Source: a bacterium
GTDB lineage: Bacteria > Vulcanimicrobiota > Vulcanimicrobiia > Vulcanimicrobiales > Vulcanimicrobiaceae
Direction: 5' to 3'
Assembly (NCBI GenBank): GCA_021790935.1
Contig: JAJYFL010000004.1
Span: 204,820-268,819, forward strand
DNA length: 64,000 nt
Positions 55,196 to 63,128 of this stretch are shown in pieces. Position 1 is the first letter of the stretch. Each line of letters begins with the position of its first letter. Both the position numbers and the translations under genes were made by a program. The notes under the pieces were generated by a model, which saw only the letters and a program-made list of their open reading frames with translations, did no database searches and had not been told where the DNA came from.

Positions 55196-56718
55196 AGGCG
55201 TTCCTCATGCACAAGACTCGGGATCTCGATCTCGAGGAGCAAGTTCCGGCCAACGAACCGGAACTGACGCAGGACCTGGAATTGAACACCCTTTACGAGG
55301 CCATGGCCCTTGGCGATAAGGTCGTATTCGAAGTCGCCAAGCATACCCTCTTGACCGGCCTAACGGATCGGGCAGAGATACTGTACCGGCAGACCGTACT
55401 TCGCGACTGCTTGAACAATTCAGCCGCTGTAAGGGAACTCTATGACATCGCGGCGCAGGCGATCGAGGACGAAAAGAAACACTACTGGGGATTCGGCAGC
55501 AAATATCCCAGCTCGATACTGCGCCGCGCAGTGGATCTGTTGGAAATGTTTATGGCCAGCCTCAAGAGATTGCGAAATGTTGCGGAGCAACATACGGGGG
55601 CATTCGCCTCGGACGGTTTTGCGACCCTTTTCACGATGCTGAGAAGAGAACTCAGCGACGAATATTTCGCTATCGTCCAGTCTCATTTGAATCGCCTTGC
55701 GTTTCGCGATGGCGTCCTGGCCAGCGCCACATTGGGGACGGGAAACAAAGGCACCGGCTACGTACTTCGCAAGCCGCTGGAGCGCAAGCAGAGTTGGGCG
55801 GAGCGGATGTTTGCGGGAAAGCCGCCGGCTTTTACGCTTTACATCCACCCTCGCGACGAGGGCGGTGCCAGGGCCTTGTCCGAGATGAGGGATCGTGGAA
55901 TCAACCTCGTCGCCGATGCCCTGGCTCAGTCCACCGATCATATCCTCAATTTTTTTTCCATGCTGCGGACTGAGTTGGCATTTTACATCGGCTGTGTGAA
56001 TCTGCACGAACGGCTTGCCAAGAAGGGCGAGCCGATATGCTTCCCTGTCCCCTTGGAACACATAGACCGTAGGCATTCTTTTCGCGCGCTATACGATATC
56101 TGTCTTTCTCTAAGCATGGAGCAGAGGGTTGTCGGCAATGACCTAACCGCCGACAACAAGGACTTCGTCATGATCACGGGCGCCAACCGAGGCGGGAAGT
56201 CGACATTTTTGCGGAGTATCGGCTTATCACAACTGATGATGCAGTCCGGCATGTTCGTGCCGGCTGAATCGTTCTGCGCCAATATCTGCGATGGGGTGTT
56301 CACGCATTACAAACGCGAGGAAGACGCTGCCATGGAGAGCGGTAAACTCGATGAAGAGCTGGGCAGAATGAGCGGTATCATCGATAACATGACGGCAAAT
56401 CCGATGTTGCTGTTCAACGAATCGTTTGCAGCCACAAACGAAAGGGAAGGCTCGGAGATCGCGAGGCAGATCGTGTGCGCGCTATTGGAAAGACGCGTCA
56501 AGATCTTTTTCGTCACGCATTTGTATGAGTTGGCACATGGCTTTTTTGACAGGAACCTCGAAAACGCCATCTTCTTGCGAGCCGAGCGCCAAGCCGACAG
56601 AAAACGGACGTTTAAATTGATCGAAGGTGAACCATTGCAAACGAGTTACGGCGAGGATCTGTACGCCAGGATATTTGGAGCGGACGCATCGGGCGCGCCT
56701 TGTTCGCCTCCAGCTTGA
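55192..56718 (+). CDS. MutS-family ATPase B (short MutS-like protein)
   Basis: 508 residues from ATG 55192, with AAGGAG 12 nt upstream. Same architecture as MutS-like A: a helical N-terminal two-thirds, then Walker A TGANRGGKST (from about Gly330), MFVPAESFCANICDGVFTHY, and Walker B PMLLFNESFAATNEREG with Asn409-Glu410 in place of Asp-Glu. Then VKIFFVTHLYELAHGF with the switch His. Sequence divergence from A and the joint operon suggest an obligate heterodimer. Base composition is visibly lower in GC than in most of the window. Confidence 0.85.
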   Translation: MKAFLMHKTRDLDLEEQVPANEPELTQDLELNTLYEAMALGDKVVFEVAKHTLLTGLTDRAEILYRQTVLRDCLNNSAAVRELYDIAAQAIEDEKKHYWGFGSKYPSSILRRAVDLLEMFMASLKRLRNVAEQHTGAFASDGFATLFTMLRRELSDEYFAIVQSHLNRLAFRDGVLASATLGTGNKGTGYVLRKPLERKQSWAERMFAGKPPAFTLYIHPRDEGGARALSEMRDRGINLVADALAQSTDHILNFFSMLRTELAFYIGCVNLHERLAKKGEPICFPVPLEHIDRRHSFRALYDICLSLSMEQRVVGNDLTADNKDFVMITGANRGGKSTFLRSIGLSQLMMQSGMFVPAESFCANICDGVFTHYKREEDAAMESGKLDEELGRMSGIIDNMTANPMLLFNESFAATNEREGSEIARQIVCALLERRVKIFFVTHLYELAHGFFDRNLENAIFLRAERQADRKRTFKLIEGEPLQTSYGEDLYARIFGADASGAPCSPPA

Positions 56719-57134
56719 GGGTCCGCGGTGTCACGGTCGTCGTAAACGACGATGGCCGGCTCCTTGCGATCTACCGCCGCGACTCCGGGCGCCTGCAATG
56801 GACGCTGCCTTTTGCGGAGGCGGCCGGTGGCGAGGACCTTCCCGCGACGCTGCGTCGCTCGCTGCTGGAAGATATCGGGTACGAAATCCGAATCGAGGAG
56901 GTCGCCGCCGTCATGGAACAGCGCCGGCCGGCGGTTCCGACGCGGGTTCTGAGCATATTCTTTCGAGCCGTTCTAATCTCGCCGGAGTCTACGCGCCCAC
57001 AGCTAAATCGGAGAGCAATCGAGGTGGGGTGGCTCGATAAGAACAGTTTCGGAGAGGCGCTCGAACCGGTAATCGGCCACGTGCTGGGGCCGCGGTCCAC
57101 TGGGGTGCCCTATTTTTCAATCGAGTGCGGCTGA
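56700..57134 (+). CDS. NUDIX-fold protein 2 of the island (degenerate catalytic box)
   Basis: 144 residues from TTG 56700; a second TTG at 56715 overlaps the MutS-B stop as TTGA and gives a paralogue-like MRVRGVTVVVNDDGRLL start. The Nudix box reads FAEAAGGEDLPATLRRSL then LEDIGYE: the opening Gly is missing, the Glu after Arg is Ser, and the EE pair is ED. Catalysis is therefore doubtful, though the fold should persist (YRRDSGRLQWTLPF, RVLSIFFRAVLI). It may bind a nucleotide ligand. Ends 17 nt after the convergent gene's last codon on the other strand. Confidence 0.75.
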   Translation: MFASSLRVRGVTVVVNDDGRLLAIYRRDSGRLQWTLPFAEAAGGEDLPATLRRSLLEDIGYEIRIEEVAAVMEQRRPAVPTRVLSIFFRAVLISPESTRPQLNRRAIEVGWLDKNSFGEALEPVIGHVLGPRSTGVPYFSIECG

Positions 57135-57824
57135 ATCAGCGAACCGCGGCTGGGAGAAGCAGCGGCAACCCGGATGAAACGGCGCGATCCAATCCACCGA
57201 ACGCGGCCGAAGTCCCCAGAACGCCCGGCAGAGGCGGCACGCCTCTTCATATCCGTGCACTTCGTACCCGGATGGCTGCCGGTCGCGGGCGACGCGATCG
57301 GCATGCGCGAGACGTTGCAGCCAATGCGCGAGGACCTGCAGCAAATGTAAATCAACATACAACTCGTGCGGAGATGCGATAGCGGCGATACGATAGGTGC
57401 TTACCGAAGCCGGATAGCCGATCCCCGCAGCCCGCAGTTCGGCTAGCGCCGCGCGCAGGTCGCGGCCCGAATACCCGATTGCCGCAGGCGCGAAGACCCA
57501 ATCGCTCGCATGCGCCAGCGAGCCCATGCGGGCACGAGCCAGACGTGCATTCAGGGAAAGCGAACGCCACGTTCCGCTCGGCCATCGTGCGGATTCGCCA
57601 AACGAAAAGCCCCAGAGATGCGGCCGCTCGCCAGTGCTTTCCAAGTACGTGCGAAACGTTCGCAACGGTTCGAACCACAAGTCTTCGCCCAGCAGGCATG
57701 CAGCGGCGTCCATTACCCCGAACGGCGAAGCCGGCACACGCTCGAGAGTCTCGCGACCCTCACGGCCTATGGCAGCGGAGAGTACCTCCAGCGCCTCCGC
57801 GAAGCGGCTAAGCGAGCGCGGCAA
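57117..57824 (-). CDS. Unknown protein with C-terminal Mu-F-like Cys/His motif
   Basis: About 235 residues; the start is uncertain (TTG 57824 overlaps the dynamin stop; ATG 57887 and ATG 57713 are alternatives). The first 180 residues are mixed helix/strand without a known motif. The end carries C196xxC199 (EEACRLCRAFWG), then FHPGCRC with His217, Cys220 and Cys222. The spacing C-x2-C...G...HPxCRC matches the zinc-knuckle-like tail of phage Mu F-type head proteins and some polymorphic toxins. Last gene of the leftward three-gene operon, converging on the MutS operon. Function unknown. Confidence 0.65.
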   Translation of the reverse strand: MPRSLSRFAEALEVLSAAIGREGRETLERVPASPFGVMDAAACLLGEDLWFEPLRTFRTYLESTGERPHLWGFSFGESARWPSGTWRSLSLNARLARARMGSLAHASDWVFAPAAIGYSGRDLRAALAELRAAGIGYPASVSTYRIAAIASPHELYVDLHLLQVLAHWLQRLAHADRVARDRQPSGYEVHGYEEACRLCRAFWGLRPRSVDWIAPFHPGCRCFSQPRFADSAALD

Positions 57825-59577
57825 CGATCTCGGCGACGCGTTTTTCGTCGCGTTCAAGGACGTGCAGCCGCCGTTGCGTATCGCCATCGTCGCTGCCTCG
57901 CGATGCGTCCGCGAAGGCATCCTCGACGACGCGCCGCGCCAAGCCAAGCCGCTCCGCTACCTGGGCGCGGTAAATATAGCGCCAGTCGTTCAAGTATCCC
58001 AGAGCCGCGGACCGCACGCGGCCGCGCGAACGGTCGAGAAGGTTGGGGATGAGCTGACCGTACCGCCGGCGTAACGCGCGAGCCCGAAGCGGACCTGGCA
58101 AGGCGGCGACGAGCATTCCCGCAACGATCTCCAAACCGGTAGTCGGCATCGGACCGCGCATCCGCGTGGCCGCTTCGCGCCTCCCAAACACCTGTGCGCC
58201 GGCCTCGCGTGGTGCGGCCTGCAGGCCCAGTGCGGCGCAACCCGCTTCGGCAAACCGGCTCTCGAGATCGGACGTGCGCCGCAGAATCGCGCTTTCACGA
58301 TGCTCGATGCGATCGTCAAGGCTCGCGGCAACTTGTTGAAACCATTCTCCTTCGACGGACGCGATCTGGAGGTACAGCCCGTCTTCGCCTTCTTGTGCCG
58401 ATTTCGAGGAGACGAGACCCTCCACGCCGGCAGAGATTCGCACTACCGCGGCTTCGTAGAGGTTTCGCAGGAGATCATCGACCGAACACATCTCTTCCGA
58501 GGGGAAGCGATCGATCGCGTGGACGAGGTCATCCGCACGGTCCTGAACGTCTTCGACCAGCTTCGCATACTGGGCTTGCGCGCGTTCGCGCTCCCGCCGA
58601 GGCAGCAAAAGGGCCGCGCGGCGCAGCTCGATGCCCTGACGTACGAGGGTCGTCGCTCGCAGAATCCGCCTAGCCCGCGAACGCTGAACGAGCACGCGGC
58701 CGCTTCCCTCGACGATGCCCAGGACCGCCCGCCGTATCTCGTCGATTCCAGCGTCTTCCCGCATGCTGTTCACCGCATAGAGGTCGACCTTCTCGCTCAA
58801 TTGCGCGAGCGCGCGTTGGGTAAACGCCAGAATCTGCTGCGCGCCATCGCCGGCACGGTCGATCTTTGCCACGACGACGATGCAGCGCTCTGCCAATCCT
58901 CTCACGGTCCGAAGAAATTCGAGTTCCTCCTGCGTAATGGGCGGTTCTGGACCCGTAACGAATAGGGCGAGGTCAATCCTCCCCGCCGCCTCTCGCGCCG
59001 CCCTCGTATTGTGCGTCAACGTCGAGCCGATGCCAGGAGTGTCGAGCAGAATCATGTCGCGCAGGAGCGGCGAAGGATAGAGCACGTCGACGTACGCAAC
59101 GCCGCGCTCGTTGCGCGGATTACCCTCCTCGGTAACATACGATGCAAGCGCGTCCAGCGCGACACTTTCGTTGCGCCCGTCCTGGTAGTGCACCAGCGCG
59201 TCCCGCCGTTCGCTATAGATTAGACGCGTAACGATTCCCGTGAGCGGCAACTGCCCCGTAGGCAAGAGATGCGCACCGAGCAACGCGTTGAGCAACGTGC
59301 TCTTACCGCGCTTGAACTGCCCCAGGGCCGCCACGGAGACGGACTGGGAGACGAGCTGCTCGGCAATGAACGCGACGTCCTCTTGCACGCTCCGGTCGCC
59401 GTACGCCTCTGCAAGCCGCGAGAGTTCTCGCATGGTTTGCGGTGGAAATGGCGCATGCGCTGAAAATGGCGCATCCGCGCTGCGCGCTGCGCGCCCCCCG
59501 TCGGCTAAGCCGCCGGGGCCCCCGGCCTTCGGCCCTCGCGCATTTCCATCCGCTTCCATGTGGTTTTGAGGAGACAT
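57808..59577 (-). CDS. Bacterial dynamin-like GTPase
   Basis: 589 residues. GTPase motifs: G1 GQFKRGKST (86-94), G2 Thr in PLTGIVT (111-117), G3 DTPGIGS (179-185), G4 VAKID (236-240). Long helical neck/stalk stretches follow (about 300-480). A hydrophobic segment PTTGLEIVAGMLVAALPGP around 470-490 could be the membrane paddle. The G-domain starts near residue 48, after a low-complexity Gly/Ala-rich leader, so MRELSRLAEAYG (ATG at residue 49) is an alternative start. Dynamin-like proteins remodel membranes, and some act in phage defence or toxin secretion. Confidence 0.9.
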   Translation of the reverse strand: MSPQNHMEADGNARGPKAGGPGGLADGGRAARSADAPFSAHAPFPPQTMRELSRLAEAYGDRSVQEDVAFIAEQLVSQSVSVAALGQFKRGKSTLLNALLGAHLLPTGQLPLTGIVTRLIYSERRDALVHYQDGRNESVALDALASYVTEEGNPRNERGVAYVDVLYPSPLLRDMILLDTPGIGSTLTHNTRAAREAAGRIDLALFVTGPEPPITQEELEFLRTVRGLAERCIVVVAKIDRAGDGAQQILAFTQRALAQLSEKVDLYAVNSMREDAGIDEIRRAVLGIVEGSGRVLVQRSRARRILRATTLVRQGIELRRAALLLPRRERERAQAQYAKLVEDVQDRADDLVHAIDRFPSEEMCSVDDLLRNLYEAAVVRISAGVEGLVSSKSAQEGEDGLYLQIASVEGEWFQQVAASLDDRIEHRESAILRRTSDLESRFAEAGCAALGLQAAPREAGAQVFGRREAATRMRGPMPTTGLEIVAGMLVAALPGPLRARALRRRYGQLIPNLLDRSRGRVRSAALGYLNDWRYIYRAQVAERLGLARRVVEDAFADASRGSDDGDTQRRLHVLERDEKRVAEIVAALA

Positions 59578-59583
59578 GGGTTC

Positions 59584-60069
59584 CTAACGAAATATCCGCC
59601 GCGAGCCGGTCCGCGGAGCGGGCAGCGCCCATTGCTCGTCCGTCATGTTCACCAGATACTCGCCGTGTAGGTTATTTTGAATTGCCGCGAGGACTACGCT
59701 CGGCAAGAAGTCCTGCTGCGCTTGAGCGAGCGGCAGCCACTTTGCGATACGCCGGCCCGCCGTCGCGTCTTCCGCACTCCTGTTCGTAACGTCGGCATAG
59801 AAGTACACCTCGATGCGACGCCGCCCCGTGCGCGCAATGGTGACTTCCCCGAGGCACGCAACATTCCCGATGCGAATCTGCAGGCCGGTTTCAAACGTGA
59901 CGTTGCGCCTGAGCGCATAGGAGAGCGATTCGCCGACGTTGAGCAAACCGCCCGGGCACGTCCAAAAAGCGGCCTCGGCGGCGCCGTGCCTCACGGCGAG
60001 CAAATCACCCTGTGAGTTCCGTACGATCGCAGCTACGCGGACGTGTTCGTCAATCCTCACGGTTCTCAC
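59584..60069 (-). CDS. NUDIX-fold protein 3 of the island (degenerate catalytic box)
   Basis: 161 residues from GTG 60069, chosen because VRTVRIDEHVRVAAIVRNSQ then aligns residue by residue with NUDIX 1; a longer frame starts with TTG 60108. The Nudix box keeps G41, E47, R55 and E60 but has Asn56 for the Glu after Arg and Phe59 for the first Glu of EE, so two metal ligands are lost. Strand pattern FWTCPGGLLNVGESLSYAL and RIEVYFYADV support the fold. Its stop lies 6 nt before the dynamin ATG. Confidence 0.75.
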   Translation of the reverse strand: MRTVRIDEHVRVAAIVRNSQGDLLAVRHGAAEAAFWTCPGGLLNVGESLSYALRRNVTFETGLQIRIGNVACLGEVTIARTGRRRIEVYFYADVTNRSAEDATAGRRIAKWLPLAQAQQDFLPSVVLAAIQNNLHGEYLVNMTDEQWALPAPRTGSRRIFR

Positions 60070-60124
60070 GATCGGCGCGAGTCGACGGTGGCAAAACCAC
60101 CTTGGCAAGGTCCGTTTCGCGCAT
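60050..60124 (-). CDS. 24-residue leader ORF overlapping NUDIX 3
   Basis: ATG at 60124 sits 8 nt after the TAGGAG arm of the leader hairpin, ideal Shine-Dalgarno spacing. The 24-codon frame (starting MRETDLAKVV, ending ENRED) stops at 60050, 20 nt inside the NUDIX 3 gene but in another frame. It could be a coupling or attenuating leader peptide. It is short and unconserved as far as I can tell. Confidence 0.35.
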   Translation of the reverse strand: MRETDLAKVVLPPSTRADRENRED

Positions 60125-60172
60125 AATAAAAGCTCCTATCGAGGCACCGCTATGGGCGCAGATAGGAGCCAT
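60122..60172 (-). promoter_or_regulatory. Leader hairpin of the NUDIX-dynamin operon, or terminator of the preceding operon
   Basis: Read on the minus strand: TGATGGCTCCTATC, 20-nt loop, GATAGGAGC, then TTTTATTATG. The 9-bp stem (60161-60169 with 60132-60140) followed by a U-rich tract looks like an intrinsic terminator for the antiporter operon that ends at 60276. Yet its first 12 nt and AGGAG arm match the hairpin in front of the metallophosphoesterase gene, so a regulatory leader role is equally likely. Confidence 0.6.
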
Positions 60173-60275
60173 CATCCGTTCTGCGGCGGTTCAGGCAGAG
60201 CTCCATCGCCTTGTCGTATTTTTTTGCATTTGCCACCCGCCGTTACGCTCCTGCGGAAGTCCGCATGGCCGCAAC

Positions 60276-62408
60276 CTATCGCGAAAGGCTGATCGCCAGC
60301 ACGATCAGCAGCGCCGCCAAGGCGTATGCCACATAGGCGGGGAGACGTCCATGGTGCATCCGAGCCAGAAGGTGAGCCAACCAAGTCGCGGCAGCAATTG
60401 CCGGTCTCGCTACAACGCGATCGGCTACGAAGACGTCCTCGCGCGCGCGTCGTATCGCATCGCGAAAATGCTCGTGGATCGTTTTTCGCTCGTCCGTCCG
60501 GGCCGGTAGGAAAACCGCGTTGAAGATAACGCGCACGGGGTTCGAGAAGCCGGTCCCCGTATAGGTCATAGTCGGCGGTATGGAGGAGAGGCCGCCCGCC
60601 CAACTCGGCGCCGTCCGCCGTCTCGAACGAGCGAGCACGCGCCGCCCCAGATATGCCGCGCCAAGAAATAGCAGCAGCGTCGCAGCCAGGTACGTCGAGG
60701 ACATCGCAAAGACAACGGGATTCGCCGAGCCGCCGCGCAGCATGACGACCAGCCCGCGACCCGGCACGATGCCGTAGCCGAGCTGCGCGCCCAATGCGTG
60801 AAACGTCGTCAGGAAAGCCGGCGGCAGCTGATCGGCGGGAAGCCGGGCACCGAAGAAAGCCGGTACGAGCGTGTGCTGGACCCAGGAGCCGCCAAGTACG
60901 GGCGCAAGCGCTCCGTCGATGGCCGCCAAGACGAACGTCGGAAGGAGACCGAGCAGGGCGCAGGCCGCCACGAGTACGTACATCCCGAACAGCATGCTGC
61001 GCGGTGCCTCCGTGATGGGCTGTTTCGGGTGCAGCCGCGAATGGCCCAGAAACGTCATTCCGAAGGCCTTTACGAAGCATGTGATAGCCAGTGCGGCGGT
61101 AAGCGCGATCGCCGCGCCGCTGAGCGAGAATACGACGCGCAGCCAAGGCGGTGCAAGTTCCGCGCTTCGAAGCAGTGATTCGAGCGCCAGCCATTCGCTC
61201 GCGAACCCGTTGAATGGAGGGATCCCCGAGATCGAAAGCGCGCCGATGAAGAAGCAGAAAGACGTAACGGGAAGCAGCCTCATGAGGCCCCCGAGCCGGT
61301 CGATGGAGCGTTGCCCCGTTTGCGCTTGCACCGTTGAGGCCCCGAGAAAAAGCAGCCCTTTGTAAGCGGAATGGTTCAGTAGATGGTACAAGCCCGCGGC
61401 AAGACCGATCGCGGCGAGCGCCGTTTCGTGCAGCGCGATGAACACTAATCCGGCGCCCATGGCGGCAACGGCAATGCCGATGTTCTCTACCGAGCTGTAG
61501 GCCAGCATCGTCTTTAGATCGTCGTTGATCGTGGCATAGAGGATGCCGGCCAGCGCGGATATCGCCCCCACGATCAACGCCACCGTGCCAAAAGAAACCG
61601 ATGACACCGGAGCCAGTTCCAGGTTCACCAGGAGAATACCGTAAACGCCGAGGTTGAGCACGACGCTGGAGAGCAGGGCGGAGACGTTGCCGGGCGCGAC
61701 GGGGTGCGCTCGCGGCAGCCACGAATTCAGCGGCATCAATCCCGCTTTGACGCCGAACCCGAAAAACGAAAGCAAGAACACCGCCCAACGCACCCCCCCG
61801 CTCGGGCCGAAAGCCACGCCCTGAACGAAGAGCAGCGAGTGCTCGCGACTCAGTACCAGCAGCATCGCGAGTAGAGCCGCGAGCGTCCCGGCTTCACTCA
61901 TCGCCAACATTACGTATGCAGCCCGAGCGTTCGCTTTCTCACGCCATTCGTACGCAACCAACGCAGCGGTCGCGATGGCAACGATCTCCCACGCGATGAA
62001 GAACGAAACGACGTCGCGCGCGATGAAGACCGCCATGACTGCGGCAAGCGTGACGTAGTACCAGGCTGCAAAGGCAGGCAGCGAATACCGATCTTCGTAG
62101 CGCCGAAGATATCCGGCCGTATACACGGAGACGGGAAAGTACACGAGCGCGGCGATGCAGGTGAACAGCGCGGCCAGGTGAGTCGTGCCCAACGCCATCG
62201 GGCCGAACGTCGGAAGACTCCACAGCGAGACGAGACTCTCTGGAGCAGCTAGCCCCTGCGCACCGGCGGCGAAGGCGACCAGTGCGGCGCCACCGCCGGC
62301 CCAGGCAATCGATTCGGCAGCGCGCTTTGCCGGGACGAAGAAGGCCATCGCCGTGCCGACCGCACAGATGGCGAAAACCGCGAGGTAGGTCCACAGCGCA
62401 CCCGTCAT
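60276..62408 (-). CDS. hyfB: Proton-translocating antiporter-like subunit (HyfB/HycC/NuoL family)
   Basis: 710 residues from ATG 62408, overlapping the small-subunit stop (ATGA); the extension to 62768 is a shadow. About 15-17 helices. Mrp/NuoL core: FIAWEIVAIATAALVAYEW with the helix-5 Glu, FFGFGVKAGLMPLNSWLPRAHPVAPGNVSALLSSV with the key Lys and His, and INDDLKTMLAYSSVENIGI with the conserved Lys. Length and the long amphipathic C-terminus with extra helix match HyfB/HycC (hydrogenase-4/formate hydrogenlyase). It should pump ions for the NuoB/NuoD-like subunits encoded directly upstream. Confidence 0.88.
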   Translation of the reverse strand: MTGALWTYLAVFAICAVGTAMAFFVPAKRAAESIAWAGGGAALVAFAAGAQGLAAPESLVSLWSLPTFGPMALGTTHLAALFTCIAALVYFPVSVYTAGYLRRYEDRYSLPAFAAWYYVTLAAVMAVFIARDVVSFFIAWEIVAIATAALVAYEWREKANARAAYVMLAMSEAGTLAALLAMLLVLSREHSLLFVQGVAFGPSGGVRWAVFLLSFFGFGVKAGLMPLNSWLPRAHPVAPGNVSALLSSVVLNLGVYGILLVNLELAPVSSVSFGTVALIVGAISALAGILYATINDDLKTMLAYSSVENIGIAVAAMGAGLVFIALHETALAAIGLAAGLYHLLNHSAYKGLLFLGASTVQAQTGQRSIDRLGGLMRLLPVTSFCFFIGALSISGIPPFNGFASEWLALESLLRSAELAPPWLRVVFSLSGAAIALTAALAITCFVKAFGMTFLGHSRLHPKQPITEAPRSMLFGMYVLVAACALLGLLPTFVLAAIDGALAPVLGGSWVQHTLVPAFFGARLPADQLPPAFLTTFHALGAQLGYGIVPGRGLVVMLRGGSANPVVFAMSSTYLAATLLLFLGAAYLGRRVLARSRRRTAPSWAGGLSSIPPTMTYTGTGFSNPVRVIFNAVFLPARTDERKTIHEHFRDAIRRAREDVFVADRVVARPAIAAATWLAHLLARMHHGRLPAYVAYALAALLIVLAISLSR

Positions 62409-63124
62409 CGTTCCAGCGGCTCCTGCCCACAGACCGCCCGCAGCGCGTGGAGTATGGCCAGCGGCGGCGGCGGGCACCCCGGCACGAACACGTCCACCGG
62501 CACGACGTCTGCCGCGCCCGAACCGCACATGACGCTGGGGCCGAAGAGCCCGCCGTCCACCGCGCAGGCACCCACGGCAACCACGCGCCTGGGTCCCGGC
62601 ATGGCCTCGTAGGCGACTTTCAATGCCGCCTGCATCTGCTGCGTTACCGGGCCGACGATCAGCAGGACATCGGCCTGCCGCGGCGTCGGCGTAACGAATA
62701 TCCCGAAGCGGTGCGCGTTGTAAAACGGATCGTCCAAGTGACCGATTTCGTTCAGGCAGGCGCCGCAATCACCCGCATCGATGACGCGTACGTGCAGCGA
62801 CCTTCGGAACGCCGCCGGCAACGAGCCCGACCCTTCCCCGCCGTGCGCCCACTCATGGTCCACTGTCCACTCCATCTTTGCCGAGCCGTCCGGCGTTGCA
62901 CAGCGCATGCAATGGATGCAGCGGTCACGCTTCACGCGAGCAACCTCACCGTCGGCTCGAATGGCGCCGGTCGGGCAGCGCGTTTCGTTATCGCGCGCAT
63001 CGGCCACGCTCTCAAAGCGCGTTTCGCGAGGAAACCCCGGCGTGACTCCGGCGAGCACCGGAGCGTCCGGCGAAAGCGGTTCGGTACGGATTCCGGAGCG
63101 AATGCCTCGCAAAAACCAGCTCAT
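62405..63124 (-). CDS. hyfI: NuoB/HyfI-like small subunit fused to a ferredoxin-like segment
   Basis: 239 residues from ATG 63124. The N-terminal segment has one ferredoxin-like Cys set: Cys50 (ETRCPTGAI) and Cys69, 72, 75 (CIHCMRC). The C-terminal NuoB/HycG domain has cluster N2-like ligands Cys120-x2-Cys123 (DCGAC), Cys187 (VGACAV) and Cys217 (VPGCPPPP). In hydrogenase-4 the ferredoxin HyfH is a separate protein, so the fusion is unusual. Starts four bases after the large-subunit stop region. Confidence 0.85.
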   Translation of the reverse strand: MSWFLRGIRSGIRTEPLSPDAPVLAGVTPGFPRETRFESVADARDNETRCPTGAIRADGEVARVKRDRCIHCMRCATPDGSAKMEWTVDHEWAHGGEGSGSLPAAFRRSLHVRVIDAGDCGACLNEIGHLDDPFYNAHRFGIFVTPTPRQADVLLIVGPVTQQMQAALKVAYEAMPGPRRVVAVGACAVDGGLFGPSVMCGSGAADVVPVDVFVPGCPPPPLAILHALRAVCGQEPLER

Positions 63125-63128
63125 GGAG

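Noticed and set aside
53660..56718. Canonical mismatch repair MutS or MutS2
   Set aside because: Too short, no F-x-E mismatch motif, no Smr nuclease domain, no mutL nearby, Walker B altered.
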